61,693 bases of DNA from an uncultured Prevotellaceae bacterium (GTDB taxonomy: Bacteria; Bacteroidota; Bacteroidia; Bacteroidales; Bacteroidaceae). The position numbers and the translations under genes are program-made. Positions 27,147 to 35,512 of the stretch are shown here, one piece after another; within the stretch, counting starts at the first letter, position 1; the number at the start of each line of letters is the position of its first letter. The stretch spans positions 1 through 61,693 of the forward strand of contig ONMI01000011.1 in NCBI GenBank assembly GCA_900318915.1. Reading direction: 5' to 3'. The notes under the pieces are model-generated. The model ran no database searches. It saw only the letters and a list, made by a program, of their open reading frames with translations, and was not told the origin of the DNA.

Positions 27147-28118
27147 ATGGACAAACAGCAATCAAGTCCCAACCCCATCCGTCAATACGCCATTCAGTGT
27201 CTGAGTGAAGAGGCGAAAGCCATCACCGACCTGATAGACCAGCTTGACGACAACTTCAACAAAGCCGCCCAGCTGATGTATCACTGCCATGGCAAGATTA
27301 TCGTGACAGGTGTGGGCAAGAGCGGGCACATAGGCGCCAAGATAGCCGCCACACTGGCCAGCACCGGCACCCCCGCCTTTTTCATCAATCCCCTCGACGT
27401 GTATCACGGCGACCTTGGCGTGATGACCCCAGATGATGTGGTGATAGCGCTGAGCCACTCGGGCAACACCGACGAGTTGCTCCGGTTCATCCCCATGGTG
27501 CTGCACATGCACATCCCCATCATTGCGATGACCGGCAACCCCACCTCGCTGCTGGCCAAATATGCCACCGCCCACATCACGGTCCACGTAGAGCGCGAAG
27601 CATGTCCGCTGAACCTGGCCCCCACGAGCAGCACCACCGCCACGCTGGCCATGGGCGACGCCTTAGCCGTGGCGCTGATGCAGATGCGCCACTTCAAGCC
27701 CCGCGACTTCGCCCAGTTCCACCCCGGCGGCGAGTTGGGCCGCCGCCTGCTCACCACCGCCCAAGATGTGATGCGCAGCGACGACCTTCCGATTATTCCC
27801 GCCGACATGCATCTGGGCGAGGCCATCATCCATGTGAGCAAGGGCAAGCTGGGTCTTGGTGTCTCGCTCTGCGACGGCCGTGTGGAAGGTCTGATTACCG
27901 ACGGCGACATCCGCCGTGCGATGGAGAAGTGGCAAGCCCAATTTTTCGACAAGACGGTTCGCGACATCATGACCACCCATCCCAAATGCGTGCTTCCCGA
28001 TACCAAGATAACCGAGATACAGCATGTGATGAACCGTTACAAAATACACACCGTGCTGGTGGTAGACGAAGAGCGTCGGCTGCTCGGCATTGTGGACCAT
28101 TACCGCTGTATGATATAA
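27147..28118 (+). CDS. kdsD: Arabinose-5-phosphate isomerase
   Basis: 323 residues: a sugar-isomerase (SIS) domain with GVGKSGHIGAKIAATLASTG, ALSHSGNTDELL and the catalytic-site region LAPTSSTTATLAMGDALAV, followed by two CBS domains (DVMRSDDLPIIPADMHLGEA and DIMTTHPKCVLPD). It converts ribulose 5-phosphate to arabinose 5-phosphate, feeding KdsA, whose gene is 10 bp upstream. The CBS pair may sense nucleotides. KpsF/GutQ-like alternatives exist, but the kdsA partner makes KdsD the best name. Confidence 0.93.
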   Translation: MDKQQSSPNPIRQYAIQCLSEEAKAITDLIDQLDDNFNKAAQLMYHCHGKIIVTGVGKSGHIGAKIAATLASTGTPAFFINPLDVYHGDLGVMTPDDVVIALSHSGNTDELLRFIPMVLHMHIPIIAMTGNPTSLLAKYATAHITVHVEREACPLNLAPTSSTTATLAMGDALAVALMQMRHFKPRDFAQFHPGGELGRRLLTTAQDVMRSDDLPIIPADMHLGEAIIHVSKGKLGLGVSLCDGRVEGLITDGDIRRAMEKWQAQFFDKTVRDIMTTHPKCVLPDTKITEIQHVMNRYKIHTVLVVDEERRLLGIVDHYRCMI

Positions 28119-28125
28119 TCCTGCC

Positions 28126-29406
28126 ATGAGACACCACCGCCATCTGACCGCCGTCCTCACCGTATTGGTGCTATCTGCCCCCCTCGCTCTCCATGCCCAG
28201 AGCAGCGATTCCGTCATCGTGCGCCAGCTGCGTGCTGAGGGCGTGAGATTCACCAACGACAACTCCGTGACCCTTCTTATGAACGGCCAGGAGAAGTTCG
28301 ACGACCTTTTCGCCGCCATCCGCCAAGCCCGTGAGAGCATCCACCTGGAATACTTCAATTTCCGCAACGACTCAATAGCCGGGCTGCTCTTCGACCTTCT
28401 GGGCGAGAAAGCCCGTGAGGGCGTGGAAGTACGCGCCATGTTCGACGGTTTCGGCAACGACAGCAACAACCAGCCCCTGAAGAAGCACCATCTGCAGTCG
28501 ATACGCGAGCGCGGCATCCAGATAGTGGAGTACGACCCAGTCCGTTTCCCTTGGGTGAACCATGTATGGACCCGCGACCACCGCAAGATTGTGGTGATAG
28601 ACGGTGAGATAGCCTACACCGGCGGCATGAACGTGGCCGACTACTACATCAACGGCACGGAGCAGGTGGGCGAGTGGCGCGACATGCACTGCCGCATAGA
28701 AGGCAGCGCGGTGAACGATCTGCAGGACATCTTCGCCCGCATCTGGCAGAAGAGCACCGGCGAGGCGCTGAATGCCGCCAAATACTACAAGGGCGACCTG
28801 GTGGGTGAGCACCACTTCACCGGTCTGAAGCCCGACACCACCGCCACCCGCGGCCATAAGATGGTGGGCATCATCAACCGCGAGCCCCACACATCGAACC
28901 ACATTATCCGTGCTTTCTACGAAGACGCCATCAATGCCGCCCAGGACACCATCAAGCTGGTGAACCCCTACTTCACGCTGATCCGGAAACTGAAGAAGGC
29001 CCTGCGCAACGCCATCAAGCGCGGTGTGAAGTTGGAAATCATGATATCGGCGAAGAGCGACATACCGCTGACGCCCGACTGTGTGATGTACAACGCCCAC
29101 AAGCTGATGAAGCACGGCGCCGAGGTCTGGGTGTACCAGCCCGGTTTCCACCACACCAAGATTATCATGGTAGACGGTAAGTTCTGCACGGTGGGCAGCG
29201 CCAACCTCAATGCCCGCAGTCTGAATTTCGACTATGAGGAGAACGCCGTGATCATAGACCCCTGCGTGACGGCACAGCTGTCGCGCATGTTCGACAACGA
29301 CAAGAAGAAGAGTGTGCTGATGACGCCCGAGTCATGGGACAAGATGCGCACCGGATGGCAGAAGTTCCGCGGTTGGTTTGCCCATCTGCTGGCTCCCTGG
29401 ATGTAG
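28126..29406 (+). CDS. Phospholipase D-like protein, cardiolipin synthase type
   Basis: 426 residues with a signal peptide (MRHHRHLTAVLTVLVLSAPLALHAQ) and two HKD motifs: HRKIVVIDGEIAYTGGMN and HTKIIMVDGKFCTVGSAN, each HxKxxxxD. Typical cardiolipin synthases carry N-terminal membrane helices, here replaced by a secretion signal, so the enzyme may act in the periplasm. Last of a three-gene unit with kdsA and kdsD, 7 bp after kdsD; all three concern the envelope. Exact substrate not known. Confidence 0.85.
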   Translation: MRHHRHLTAVLTVLVLSAPLALHAQSSDSVIVRQLRAEGVRFTNDNSVTLLMNGQEKFDDLFAAIRQARESIHLEYFNFRNDSIAGLLFDLLGEKAREGVEVRAMFDGFGNDSNNQPLKKHHLQSIRERGIQIVEYDPVRFPWVNHVWTRDHRKIVVIDGEIAYTGGMNVADYYINGTEQVGEWRDMHCRIEGSAVNDLQDIFARIWQKSTGEALNAAKYYKGDLVGEHHFTGLKPDTTATRGHKMVGIINREPHTSNHIIRAFYEDAINAAQDTIKLVNPYFTLIRKLKKALRNAIKRGVKLEIMISAKSDIPLTPDCVMYNAHKLMKHGAEVWVYQPGFHHTKIIMVDGKFCTVGSANLNARSLNFDYEENAVIIDPCVTAQLSRMFDNDKKKSVLMTPESWDKMRTGWQKFRGWFAHLLAPWM

Positions 29407-29414
29407 CGGTTTTT

Positions 29415-30026
29415 TCAGATACGGTTCACGTCGACGTATCCGTTCATCACGGCATAGATGGTGAGTCCGGACACGCTTTTTATGCCCAGTTTCTCTGTGA
29501 TGTTCTTCCGGTGGCTTATCACGGTGGTGATGCTGATGTTGAGCAGGTCGGCAATTTCCTTGTTGATATACCCCTCGACCACTTTCACGAGCACCTCCAC
29601 CTCGCGAGCAGTTAGCATTTTACGTCCCGCCTGCGCCATTTGTGGCATGTGTGTGTTTCCATGTCCGCGCTGCTGCATGGAGAGGATAGAATGGATGAAC
29701 TCCCGTTCCGACACATTGACGCAGAGTGTTTTCACCCCCGCCAACTGGAGTCCCTGCTCATAGGAATTGGTGAGCACGATGGTTTTGCGGTTTCGCTCTT
29801 CGAAGAACTGTCTATTCTGCAAGAAGATATTGACATTGACGAAATAATGAACGAAACTGTCTGGTTTGTCGTTGAGCATTTCCTGTAACGTGGCAAACGA
29901 GACCACCTCCATGACGGGCATCACATCTTGCAGGATTTTGCGTAGTCCCATCACGGAGAGTATATTGGGGTCGAGGACAGCCATCCTCGGTTTACCAAGT
30001 TGTTGGAAATGTTCGTGTTGCATCAT
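29415..30026 (-). CDS. LuxR-type regulator with degenerate receiver-like domain
   Basis: About 203 residues from the start used (MMQHEHFQQL; ATG 29984, MAVLDPN, is also possible). Residues after MAVLDPNILSVMGLRKIL look like a receiver domain but lack a recognisable acidic pocket and phospho-Asp (the segment is FVNVNIFLQN). The C-terminus is a GerE/LuxR helix-turn-helix (LTAREVEVLVKVVEGYINKE..ISHRKNITEKLG) and ends TIYAVMNGYVDVNRI, matching the end of the regulator at 34260 (TIYAIVSGLVDISSV), which suggests paralogy. Likely a DNA-binding regulator independent of phosphorylation. A TATATTTG element at 30041-30034 lies just upstream of this start. Confidence 0.8.
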   Translation of the reverse strand: MMQHEHFQQLGKPRMAVLDPNILSVMGLRKILQDVMPVMEVVSFATLQEMLNDKPDSFVHYFVNVNIFLQNRQFFEERNRKTIVLTNSYEQGLQLAGVKTLCVNVSEREFIHSILSMQQRGHGNTHMPQMAQAGRKMLTAREVEVLVKVVEGYINKEIADLLNISITTVISHRKNITEKLGIKSVSGLTIYAVMNGYVDVNRI

Positions 30027-30130
30027 CCGTCTGCAAATATAGCCATAATTCTGCAATTATGAGCCAATGGGGTAAAGAATTTCGTTTTTCTTTAGTCGAA
30101 AAGGGGACATCATGCCCTGCAGCAGGGTCA

Positions 30131-31255
30131 TCAGGCGCTCCGTCGGCATGCTGCCACCAAGCGTTCATAGGCATAGTTTACAGCGACAGGAATGCCCACT
30201 CCGGCTATGGTGTAGAGTATCCAGAAGCAATCGTCGGCAGCATGGTCGTGAATGACCATGTGGCATCCTATCTGTTCCCACTCCAGGTGGTAATACAAGA
30301 TTTTGACCACGCTCACCACCTTATAGCTGATGATGTGGAACACGAAGACGGGCAGTGTATGATCGCCCACATACACCAGTAGCCGCCTCGGTATGCCGTC
30401 GTGGCGGTCTATCCAGGAGGCGATGTTGTAGGTCATGAGGCATCCGCAGATAGCCGGTATGGGCAGTGAGAGGAACTGGTTGAAGGTAGACTTCCAGTCC
30501 ATGTTTGCCTTGGCGTACTGCGAGAAGAACCAGACGATGCCGAAGAAGAGCAGTGTGGTGTACCAGTGAGGTTTATAATACTGGCGTCTCTGCCGGAAGA
30601 GGAAGCCCACGCCGAAGAAGAAGATGCCCATGATGTCACGGTATCCCCCCTGTACGAGGGTGATGACCTTCAGGTTGGCAGCACACTTCCAGCCAGCCAG
30701 AATAAGCGCCACGAGACAGACCCCGAGCGGTATCCACAGGGTGAGCGCCCTGTCTGACGGAGCCTGGCGCCCCACCCTTCTCCAAGCCGCCACCCCCAGT
30801 TTGAAGAACACCAGGTAGAGGATACTGGCCACCAGCAGTCCGCGGAAGAACCAGAAGGCACCGCAGAGGAACTCATCGTAGCCCCCCATGGCCGACACCA
30901 TATTCCAAAGGCGCTGCTGCGCCTGGTGCCAAGTATATGGATGCGTGACGCCTCCCGTCCAGTTGCCGTATCGCTCGTTGAGGATGCCCAGGGAGAACAT
31001 CCAGTTGTGGATGATGAGGAAGAATACCGACCATTTGAGGAAAGGCACATAGAGTCCGCGCAGCCTTTTCTTGATGAATGTGGCCTCATCGTTGAGGTAC
31101 CTCAGCGAGAAGAAGTAGCCAGCCGCCATGAAGAATAGCGGCATGTGGAACTCGTAGAGAAAGACGGAAATGTCTCTTGGGCAGTCGGCATGTCCTATCA
31201 CCATGAGGATGATAGCGATGCCCTTGCAGATAGAGATGACGGTGTCGCGTTTCAT
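30131..31255 (-). CDS. Acyltransferase 3 family membrane protein
   Basis: 374 residues, about ten transmembrane helices. The first helix contains the catalytic-type His in ICKGIAIILMVIGHADCP, and FLYEFHMPLFFMAAGYFF is the second signature of the family. Such proteins O-acylate sugars of polysaccharides or surface glycans. It stands between a regulator and nrdG with no clear partner gene, so the acceptor is unknown. A promoter-like element overlaps the intergenic space before the gene. Confidence 0.88.
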   Translation of the reverse strand: MKRDTVISICKGIAIILMVIGHADCPRDISVFLYEFHMPLFFMAAGYFFSLRYLNDEATFIKKRLRGLYVPFLKWSVFFLIIHNWMFSLGILNERYGNWTGGVTHPYTWHQAQQRLWNMVSAMGGYDEFLCGAFWFFRGLLVASILYLVFFKLGVAAWRRVGRQAPSDRALTLWIPLGVCLVALILAGWKCAANLKVITLVQGGYRDIMGIFFFGVGFLFRQRRQYYKPHWYTTLLFFGIVWFFSQYAKANMDWKSTFNQFLSLPIPAICGCLMTYNIASWIDRHDGIPRRLLVYVGDHTLPVFVFHIISYKVVSVVKILYYHLEWEQIGCHMVIHDHAADDCFWILYTIAGVGIPVAVNYAYERLVAACRRSA

Positions 31256-31340
31256 ATCACTGCATTCTGTGGGCGCATCTGTAGCGTCCCGCCGGCAAGA
31301 AAAATATGAGACATGACACCGTCATTCTATAGGAAAAGCG

Positions 31341-31348
31341 CAAAGGTA
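31341..31348 (-). promoter_or_regulatory. Minus-7 element of the acyltransferase gene
   Basis: TACCTTTG on the minus strand directly after the nrdG stop; the leader would be about 85 nt. No minus-33 box is visible. Confidence 0.4.
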
Positions 31349-31353
31349 TGCGT

Positions 31354-31818
31354 CTATCTCCAGAAGAGATGAGTGATATCGGTGAAGTTGTCGCCCACAA
31401 CCCGCTTATAGAGCCGCTGATTGGTGGAGCGCTCCTTGAGGCATCCCAGGTGAGCGATGTACGGTCCGAGTTTTATATAGTCGAAGTCGGTCCGTTTGAC
31501 CTGCGGTGCCACTCGCTGGCGTCCGCTGTACCACGCCACCTTGAGCTCCGGGTGCTCTCTGTGGATAAAGCGCGCCAGGTTGTTGATATACTCCGGCTCG
31601 GAGTCGCCTCCCATGAAAGCCACGCAGGTGATCTCGGCCTCATACTGACGGATGAGGTTGTCGAGTTCCATAGCGGTGAGCGGTGTGCCCACATTCTGCC
31701 ATAGATAGCTGCTGTGGCATCCCGGGCATCTGCAGGGACAGTTGCTGATGTTGATGGCCAGCGTCACCTCATCGGGTATTTCCTGGAACACCACCCCCGT
31801 GTTGACATACTTGAGCAT
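31354..31818 (-). CDS. nrdG: Anaerobic ribonucleotide reductase activating enzyme
   Basis: 154 residues, a radical SAM enzyme that makes the glycyl radical on NrdD. The cluster ligands appear in CPCRCPGCHSSYLWQ (CxxxCxxC, the last CxxCH-like part). Other marks are the start MLKYVNTGVVFQEIPDEVTL and AFMGGDSEPEYI, the SAM-binding region. Directly downstream of nrdD (20 bp) and surely co-transcribed. The protein is of family-normal length. Confidence 0.93.
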   Translation of the reverse strand: MLKYVNTGVVFQEIPDEVTLAINISNCPCRCPGCHSSYLWQNVGTPLTAMELDNLIRQYEAEITCVAFMGGDSEPEYINNLARFIHREHPELKVAWYSGRQRVAPQVKRTDFDYIKLGPYIAHLGCLKERSTNQRLYKRVVGDNFTDITHLFWR

Positions 31819-31838
31819 TTTGAGCAGAATTAATCAGG

Positions 31839-33938
31839 TTATACGGTATAGCGTGTAGGTTCGGCATAGTAGCGGCGGTGCTCTTCCTGCTGTCTGGCCT
31901 CGGAGAAGTTGCTCACCCGTTTCAGATAGCCGATGATTCGCGTCATATAGTCGACGTGTGTGGAGCCGCACACGGGGCATTTCTTGAGATATCGCTTGTC
32001 GATATGTCCGCAGTCATCGCAGATGGTGTTGGGGATGTTGAATGTGAAGTAGTTGCATCCCTCTTTTGCCGCCACCTGGAGCAGTTTGCGGTACTGAGCC
32101 TTCGAGAGGTGCTCCTCCAGATTCATGTGCAGGGCCGATCCTCCGGTGAGGTGCTCGATATAGGGTGCTCCATGGAGTTTGAACTTGTCGATGATATTGA
32201 GCGAGTCGTCCTCCACGATATAGAAGTAGCTGTTGTAGCAGTCGCGCGGCACGAAATAGCCGTCCTCACGGTCCCACTTGGCATGTTTCACGCCCACGTT
32301 CTCGGCCGGAATCATCTCGCAGTTGAAGAGCACGTCCTTGGTACGGTACTGTTTGTTGTATTTCTCCACGAGTCCGAGCACGGTCTGTACGAAGTGCAGG
32401 TAGTCGGGGTTGTCGTTGATGGTGAGTCCCATGAACTCAGCCGCCTCCACGAGTCCGTTGACACCGATGGTGAGATACTGCCGTCCGATATTGATGTATC
32501 CGGCGTCGAAGAGCGGGAGCATGCCATGGTCTTTGAGTTCCTTGAGGTTCTCGTTGTAGCAGAGCTGCACCTTATGGCAGAGGTCGATGACCTCTGAGAG
32601 GAAGTCGCGGTAGTCGATTATATTGTTCACGGCATACTGCACGCAGCGGTTGAGGTTGATGGTGAGCACGCTCTTTGAGCCTGTGGACACGCCTCCGGCA
32701 CCGAGTGTATAGCTGAAACCGTTGTCCTGGATTTCGTTGCGCAGTCGGCAGCAGGAGCTGAGCGAGTCGGCGTTGTCGCTCATATAGGTGAAGAAGGAGT
32801 GTCCCTCTGCGTACATCTCAGCGGTGAAGTCGCCCCATTCCTTGTCGAGCACGTCGCCGTCTTTTGTGAGCAGCGCCATGGTCTCTACGGGGAAGGTGAG
32901 CACAGCCTTGGTGCGTTCCTTGTTGAACCACTTCATGAACCGTTTCTGGAGCCATGACAGTCCGTCCCAGTCGGGCTGTGAGCCATCGGGGAAATAGAAA
33001 TTGCCGAAGAGGCTTTCGAAGTAGAAGCGGTCATAATAAGCCACATTCCAGAACACGGCCTGGTAGTTGCGTGCGCCGGTGGGTTGGTTGATGGAGTAGA
33101 CGATTTGCTCGAAGCAGTCGGTGATCATCTTGTCGATGGTGCGCTGCTTGACGGAGAGGTCGACCACTTTGTCAGCATTTTTCCAATAGTCCTTACCATA
33201 CTCCATTCCAATGAAGTAGTTGAGATACATGAGGAACTCGGGCGTGGCGCATGCGCCGCTGAGCATACTGGACACCATGAAGACCATGTTGACGAATCCC
33301 CCGCAGAAAGCCTTGAGGTTGGTAGGCGCCGTGGAGTTGCCTCCGATAGACATGGTACCGCCTATGAGCCAGGGATACATGGTGATGGAAGCGCAGTAGT
33401 TGGCCAGCGAGGTCTCATCATTTTTATAGATAAAGTGGTGTGTGAGTTTGTCGATATACTCATCGGCCAGCGCCTTTCCGTACATTTTCTTTATACGGTC
33501 GGTGAGCAGCCGTCGGTTGAGCCGGATGAAGTTGGACTTAGGCAGTTCGCCGATGAGTGTGGCGATGTTTTTATGTTCCACGTTGGCGTTGGCGTCGTAT
33601 TTAGAACCGGTGGCCGCATTGGCAGCATCGCAGTAGTCTGCCAAAAATTTCAATTTGTCCATCGTCTCACGGTCTTCGGTATGCCGTTGGCGATAGAGCA
33701 TGAACGACTTGGCCACCTTATAGAATCCCTCTCGCATGAGGGCCTCTTCCACCTCGTTCTGTATATCCTCCACCCGGATATCGTTGTGGATATTCAAGTG
33801 GCTGAGAATCTTAGAGATAGCAGAGAGGTCGACAGGTTCGTCAACTGACTGGAATGCCTTGATAATGGCATTCATTATCTTGTCGAGAGAGAAACGGTCG
33901 CGTGAGCCGTCGCGTTTCAAAATCGTGAAATCTTTCAT
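31839..33938 (-). CDS. nrdD: Anaerobic ribonucleoside-triphosphate reductase
   Basis: 699 residues from ATG at 33938 (MKDFTILKRDG); an upstream start at 34004 adds residues unlike the family. An ATP-cone (residues about 1-95) is followed by the ten-stranded barrel, the zinc site CDDCGHIDKRYLKKCPVCGS, and the glycyl radical region ending TRIIGYLKRVSNFSEARQQE. It reduces ribonucleotides to deoxyribonucleotides without oxygen, using the radical made by NrdG. A promoter element lies at 34060. Confidence 0.95.
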   Translation of the reverse strand: MKDFTILKRDGSRDRFSLDKIMNAIIKAFQSVDEPVDLSAISKILSHLNIHNDIRVEDIQNEVEEALMREGFYKVAKSFMLYRQRHTEDRETMDKLKFLADYCDAANAATGSKYDANANVEHKNIATLIGELPKSNFIRLNRRLLTDRIKKMYGKALADEYIDKLTHHFIYKNDETSLANYCASITMYPWLIGGTMSIGGNSTAPTNLKAFCGGFVNMVFMVSSMLSGACATPEFLMYLNYFIGMEYGKDYWKNADKVVDLSVKQRTIDKMITDCFEQIVYSINQPTGARNYQAVFWNVAYYDRFYFESLFGNFYFPDGSQPDWDGLSWLQKRFMKWFNKERTKAVLTFPVETMALLTKDGDVLDKEWGDFTAEMYAEGHSFFTYMSDNADSLSSCCRLRNEIQDNGFSYTLGAGGVSTGSKSVLTINLNRCVQYAVNNIIDYRDFLSEVIDLCHKVQLCYNENLKELKDHGMLPLFDAGYINIGRQYLTIGVNGLVEAAEFMGLTINDNPDYLHFVQTVLGLVEKYNKQYRTKDVLFNCEMIPAENVGVKHAKWDREDGYFVPRDCYNSYFYIVEDDSLNIIDKFKLHGAPYIEHLTGGSALHMNLEEHLSKAQYRKLLQVAAKEGCNYFTFNIPNTICDDCGHIDKRYLKKCPVCGSTHVDYMTRIIGYLKRVSNFSEARQQEEHRRYYAEPTRYTV

Positions 33939-34059
33939 TGCTGAGTTATATTTTTGGAAAACTTTTCGTTTTGTTTTTCTCAAAAAGTTTCCCGTTTTGG
34001 TCAACTTTTTGGATGGTAGCCTGAATAGAATTATTTTTTTTGCTTTCTCAATGCATTTG

Positions 34060-34067
34060 CAAAGATA
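34060..34067 (-). promoter_or_regulatory. nrdD: Minus-7 element of the nrdD promoter
   Basis: TATCTTTG on the minus strand with a TTG 22 bp before it. The leader to the ATG at 33938 would be around 115 nt and T/A-rich, a possible site for redox or nucleotide control. Confidence 0.45.
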
Positions 34068-34204
34068 GTATAAAAAGCGTAGACTTGCACAATGATATTG
34101 AAGAAAAGAGTGCGATATTCACATATTTTAACTATCTGTTAAGGCTCGGTTGGCATCCGTTTTCTTTACAAATCAGACGTAAATATTGATAGTGAGATAA
34201 TTAC

Positions 34205-34238
34205 AAAAAAAGTCCCTCGCCGGATGAAGGCGAAGGAC
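34205..34238 (-). terminator. Terminator of the RIC-LuxR regulator gene
   Basis: A 10-bp stem with one mismatch (34212-34221 with 34229-34238) followed, on the minus strand, by seven T. Confidence 0.8.
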
Positions 34239-34259
34239 ACAGACAGGTATGGATAAGTT

Positions 34260-35216
34260 TTAAAGTTTGACGGACGAGATGTCGACCAGTCCGCTTACGA
34301 TGGCGTAGATAGTGAGTCCGGCGGGGCTATGAATTTGCAGTTTTCGTGCTATATTTCTCCGGTGCGTGATGACGGTATTGATAGCTATGCAGAGGTGGTC
34401 GGCAATTTCCTTGTTGGTCATGCCCTGCACGAGGCTTATGACGACATCTTTTTCTCTGTCGCTGAGCACCTCTCCCTTGGCCGGGTTGTTGCCGAGCATG
34501 TTGGAAATTTTTACGGAGACATCATTTTGTTTGAGTTGTTTTTCGAGGAACTTGATGGCCGGCACGAAGATATGGTCTTCTACCTCAGCATGCAGGGAGA
34601 GCCATTCCTCATTATTATATATGTCGTAGAGCGCAGCTGTGAGCTGATTGTTGTGCAGTCCGTCGGAGGGCAGGTATTTGATGATAATGCTTTTCAGTTC
34701 TCTGAGCAGCACATCCGTCTGCCCATGATGTTTGCTATAAGTGTCGATGTCGTAATTGCCCAAGGGATTGTTGTTGAGCAGGCTATCGACATAAGGGAAG
34801 ACGGTTTTTTCCTCGTATCTCATGTGTTTTCTCACATCGTGCGCGTACTCATCGTAAACTTTCAGGATGAGTCGTGCCAGGTTGTCTCGTTCATCGAGCG
34901 CCTCTTCCAGTTTTTTTCTGATGGTGGGTAGTTGGAAGTCGAGGAAGTAGGAATGGCTTGCCTTTAGATAATGCACGAGCGTGGGCAGCGACAGCTTTGA
35001 GACATCATCGAAGTCACGATACCCATTGATGGTGAAATTGACCACGGCCAGATACGTATAGGTATCCACCCCCTGGCTTTCGCACACCTCTCTTACCGTA
35101 TTGTCGCCGAATCCCAGGCTGATGCCGAAGCATCCGAGGCTTTGAAGCAGGCTGTAATTGTCGCGTATGAGTAGGAGCATTTGGTCGTCGGGCTCATACA
35201 TCTTCTGATTTTTCAT
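34260..35216 (-). CDS. YtfE/ScdA-like di-iron (RIC) domain fused to a LuxR helix-turn-helix
   Basis: 318 residues with three parts. Residues about 18-65 resemble ScdA_N (GFGDNTVREVCESQGVD) but the usual double Cys is not kept. Residues about 80-230 form a hemerythrin-like bundle whose candidate ligands (His88, His131, Glu135, His163/164, His209, Glu213) follow the spacing of the YtfE/ScdA (repair of iron centres) ligand set of E. coli YtfE (His84, His129, Glu133, His160, His204, Glu208). Residues about 250-310 are a LuxR/GerE helix-turn-helix (LSDREKDVVISLVQGMTNKE). I infer a regulator that senses iron, oxygen or nitric oxide through a di-iron centre. It faces the porin-imelysin-dihaem cluster across 296 bp; the partner genes behind it are nrdDG. 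Confidence 0.82.
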   Translation of the reverse strand: MKNQKMYEPDDQMLLLIRDNYSLLQSLGCFGISLGFGDNTVREVCESQGVDTYTYLAVVNFTINGYRDFDDVSKLSLPTLVHYLKASHSYFLDFQLPTIRKKLEEALDERDNLARLILKVYDEYAHDVRKHMRYEEKTVFPYVDSLLNNNPLGNYDIDTYSKHHGQTDVLLRELKSIIIKYLPSDGLHNNQLTAALYDIYNNEEWLSLHAEVEDHIFVPAIKFLEKQLKQNDVSVKISNMLGNNPAKGEVLSDREKDVVISLVQGMTNKEIADHLCIAINTVITHRRNIARKLQIHSPAGLTIYAIVSGLVDISSVKL

Positions 35217-35453
35217 ATTATACCTTATTTATATTACGACTTTGCAAAATAACACATTTTTTTCGATACAGGCAATAATCACTATTAGGTATTTTTGCCA
35301 AAAAGTAGGCATAAAAAAGCGCGAGTACTTACTGAATAATAGTTAGAGGCCCCATTGCGTATAGGCCGTTGAAGGCTTGAAAACCGTGTTATCCCCATAA
35401 AAAAATGATGTCTTGACGAGCTAGGAGGAGCGTAAAATCCACTTTTTTGGGTA

Positions 35454-35484
35454 TTGCATCAAAAAGAAGAGCTTTATACCTTTG
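35454..35484 (+). promoter_or_regulatory. Promoter of the porin-imelysin-dihaem cluster
   Basis: TTG at 35454-35456, 20 bp spacer, TACCTTTG at 35477-35484, close to the Bacteroidetes consensus. The rest of the 35217-35512 space shows a plus-strand TATTTTTG at 35290 and small GC-rich inverted repeats but no gene. Confidence 0.65.
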
Positions 35485-35512
35485 CACCCATCAAAGAAAT
35501 TAAGGAAAAAAG

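Noticed and set aside
35290-35297. Promoter of a small RNA in the regulator-porin gap
   Set aside because: TATTTTTG is present but there is no minus-33 element, no terminator and no conserved-looking structure downstream.
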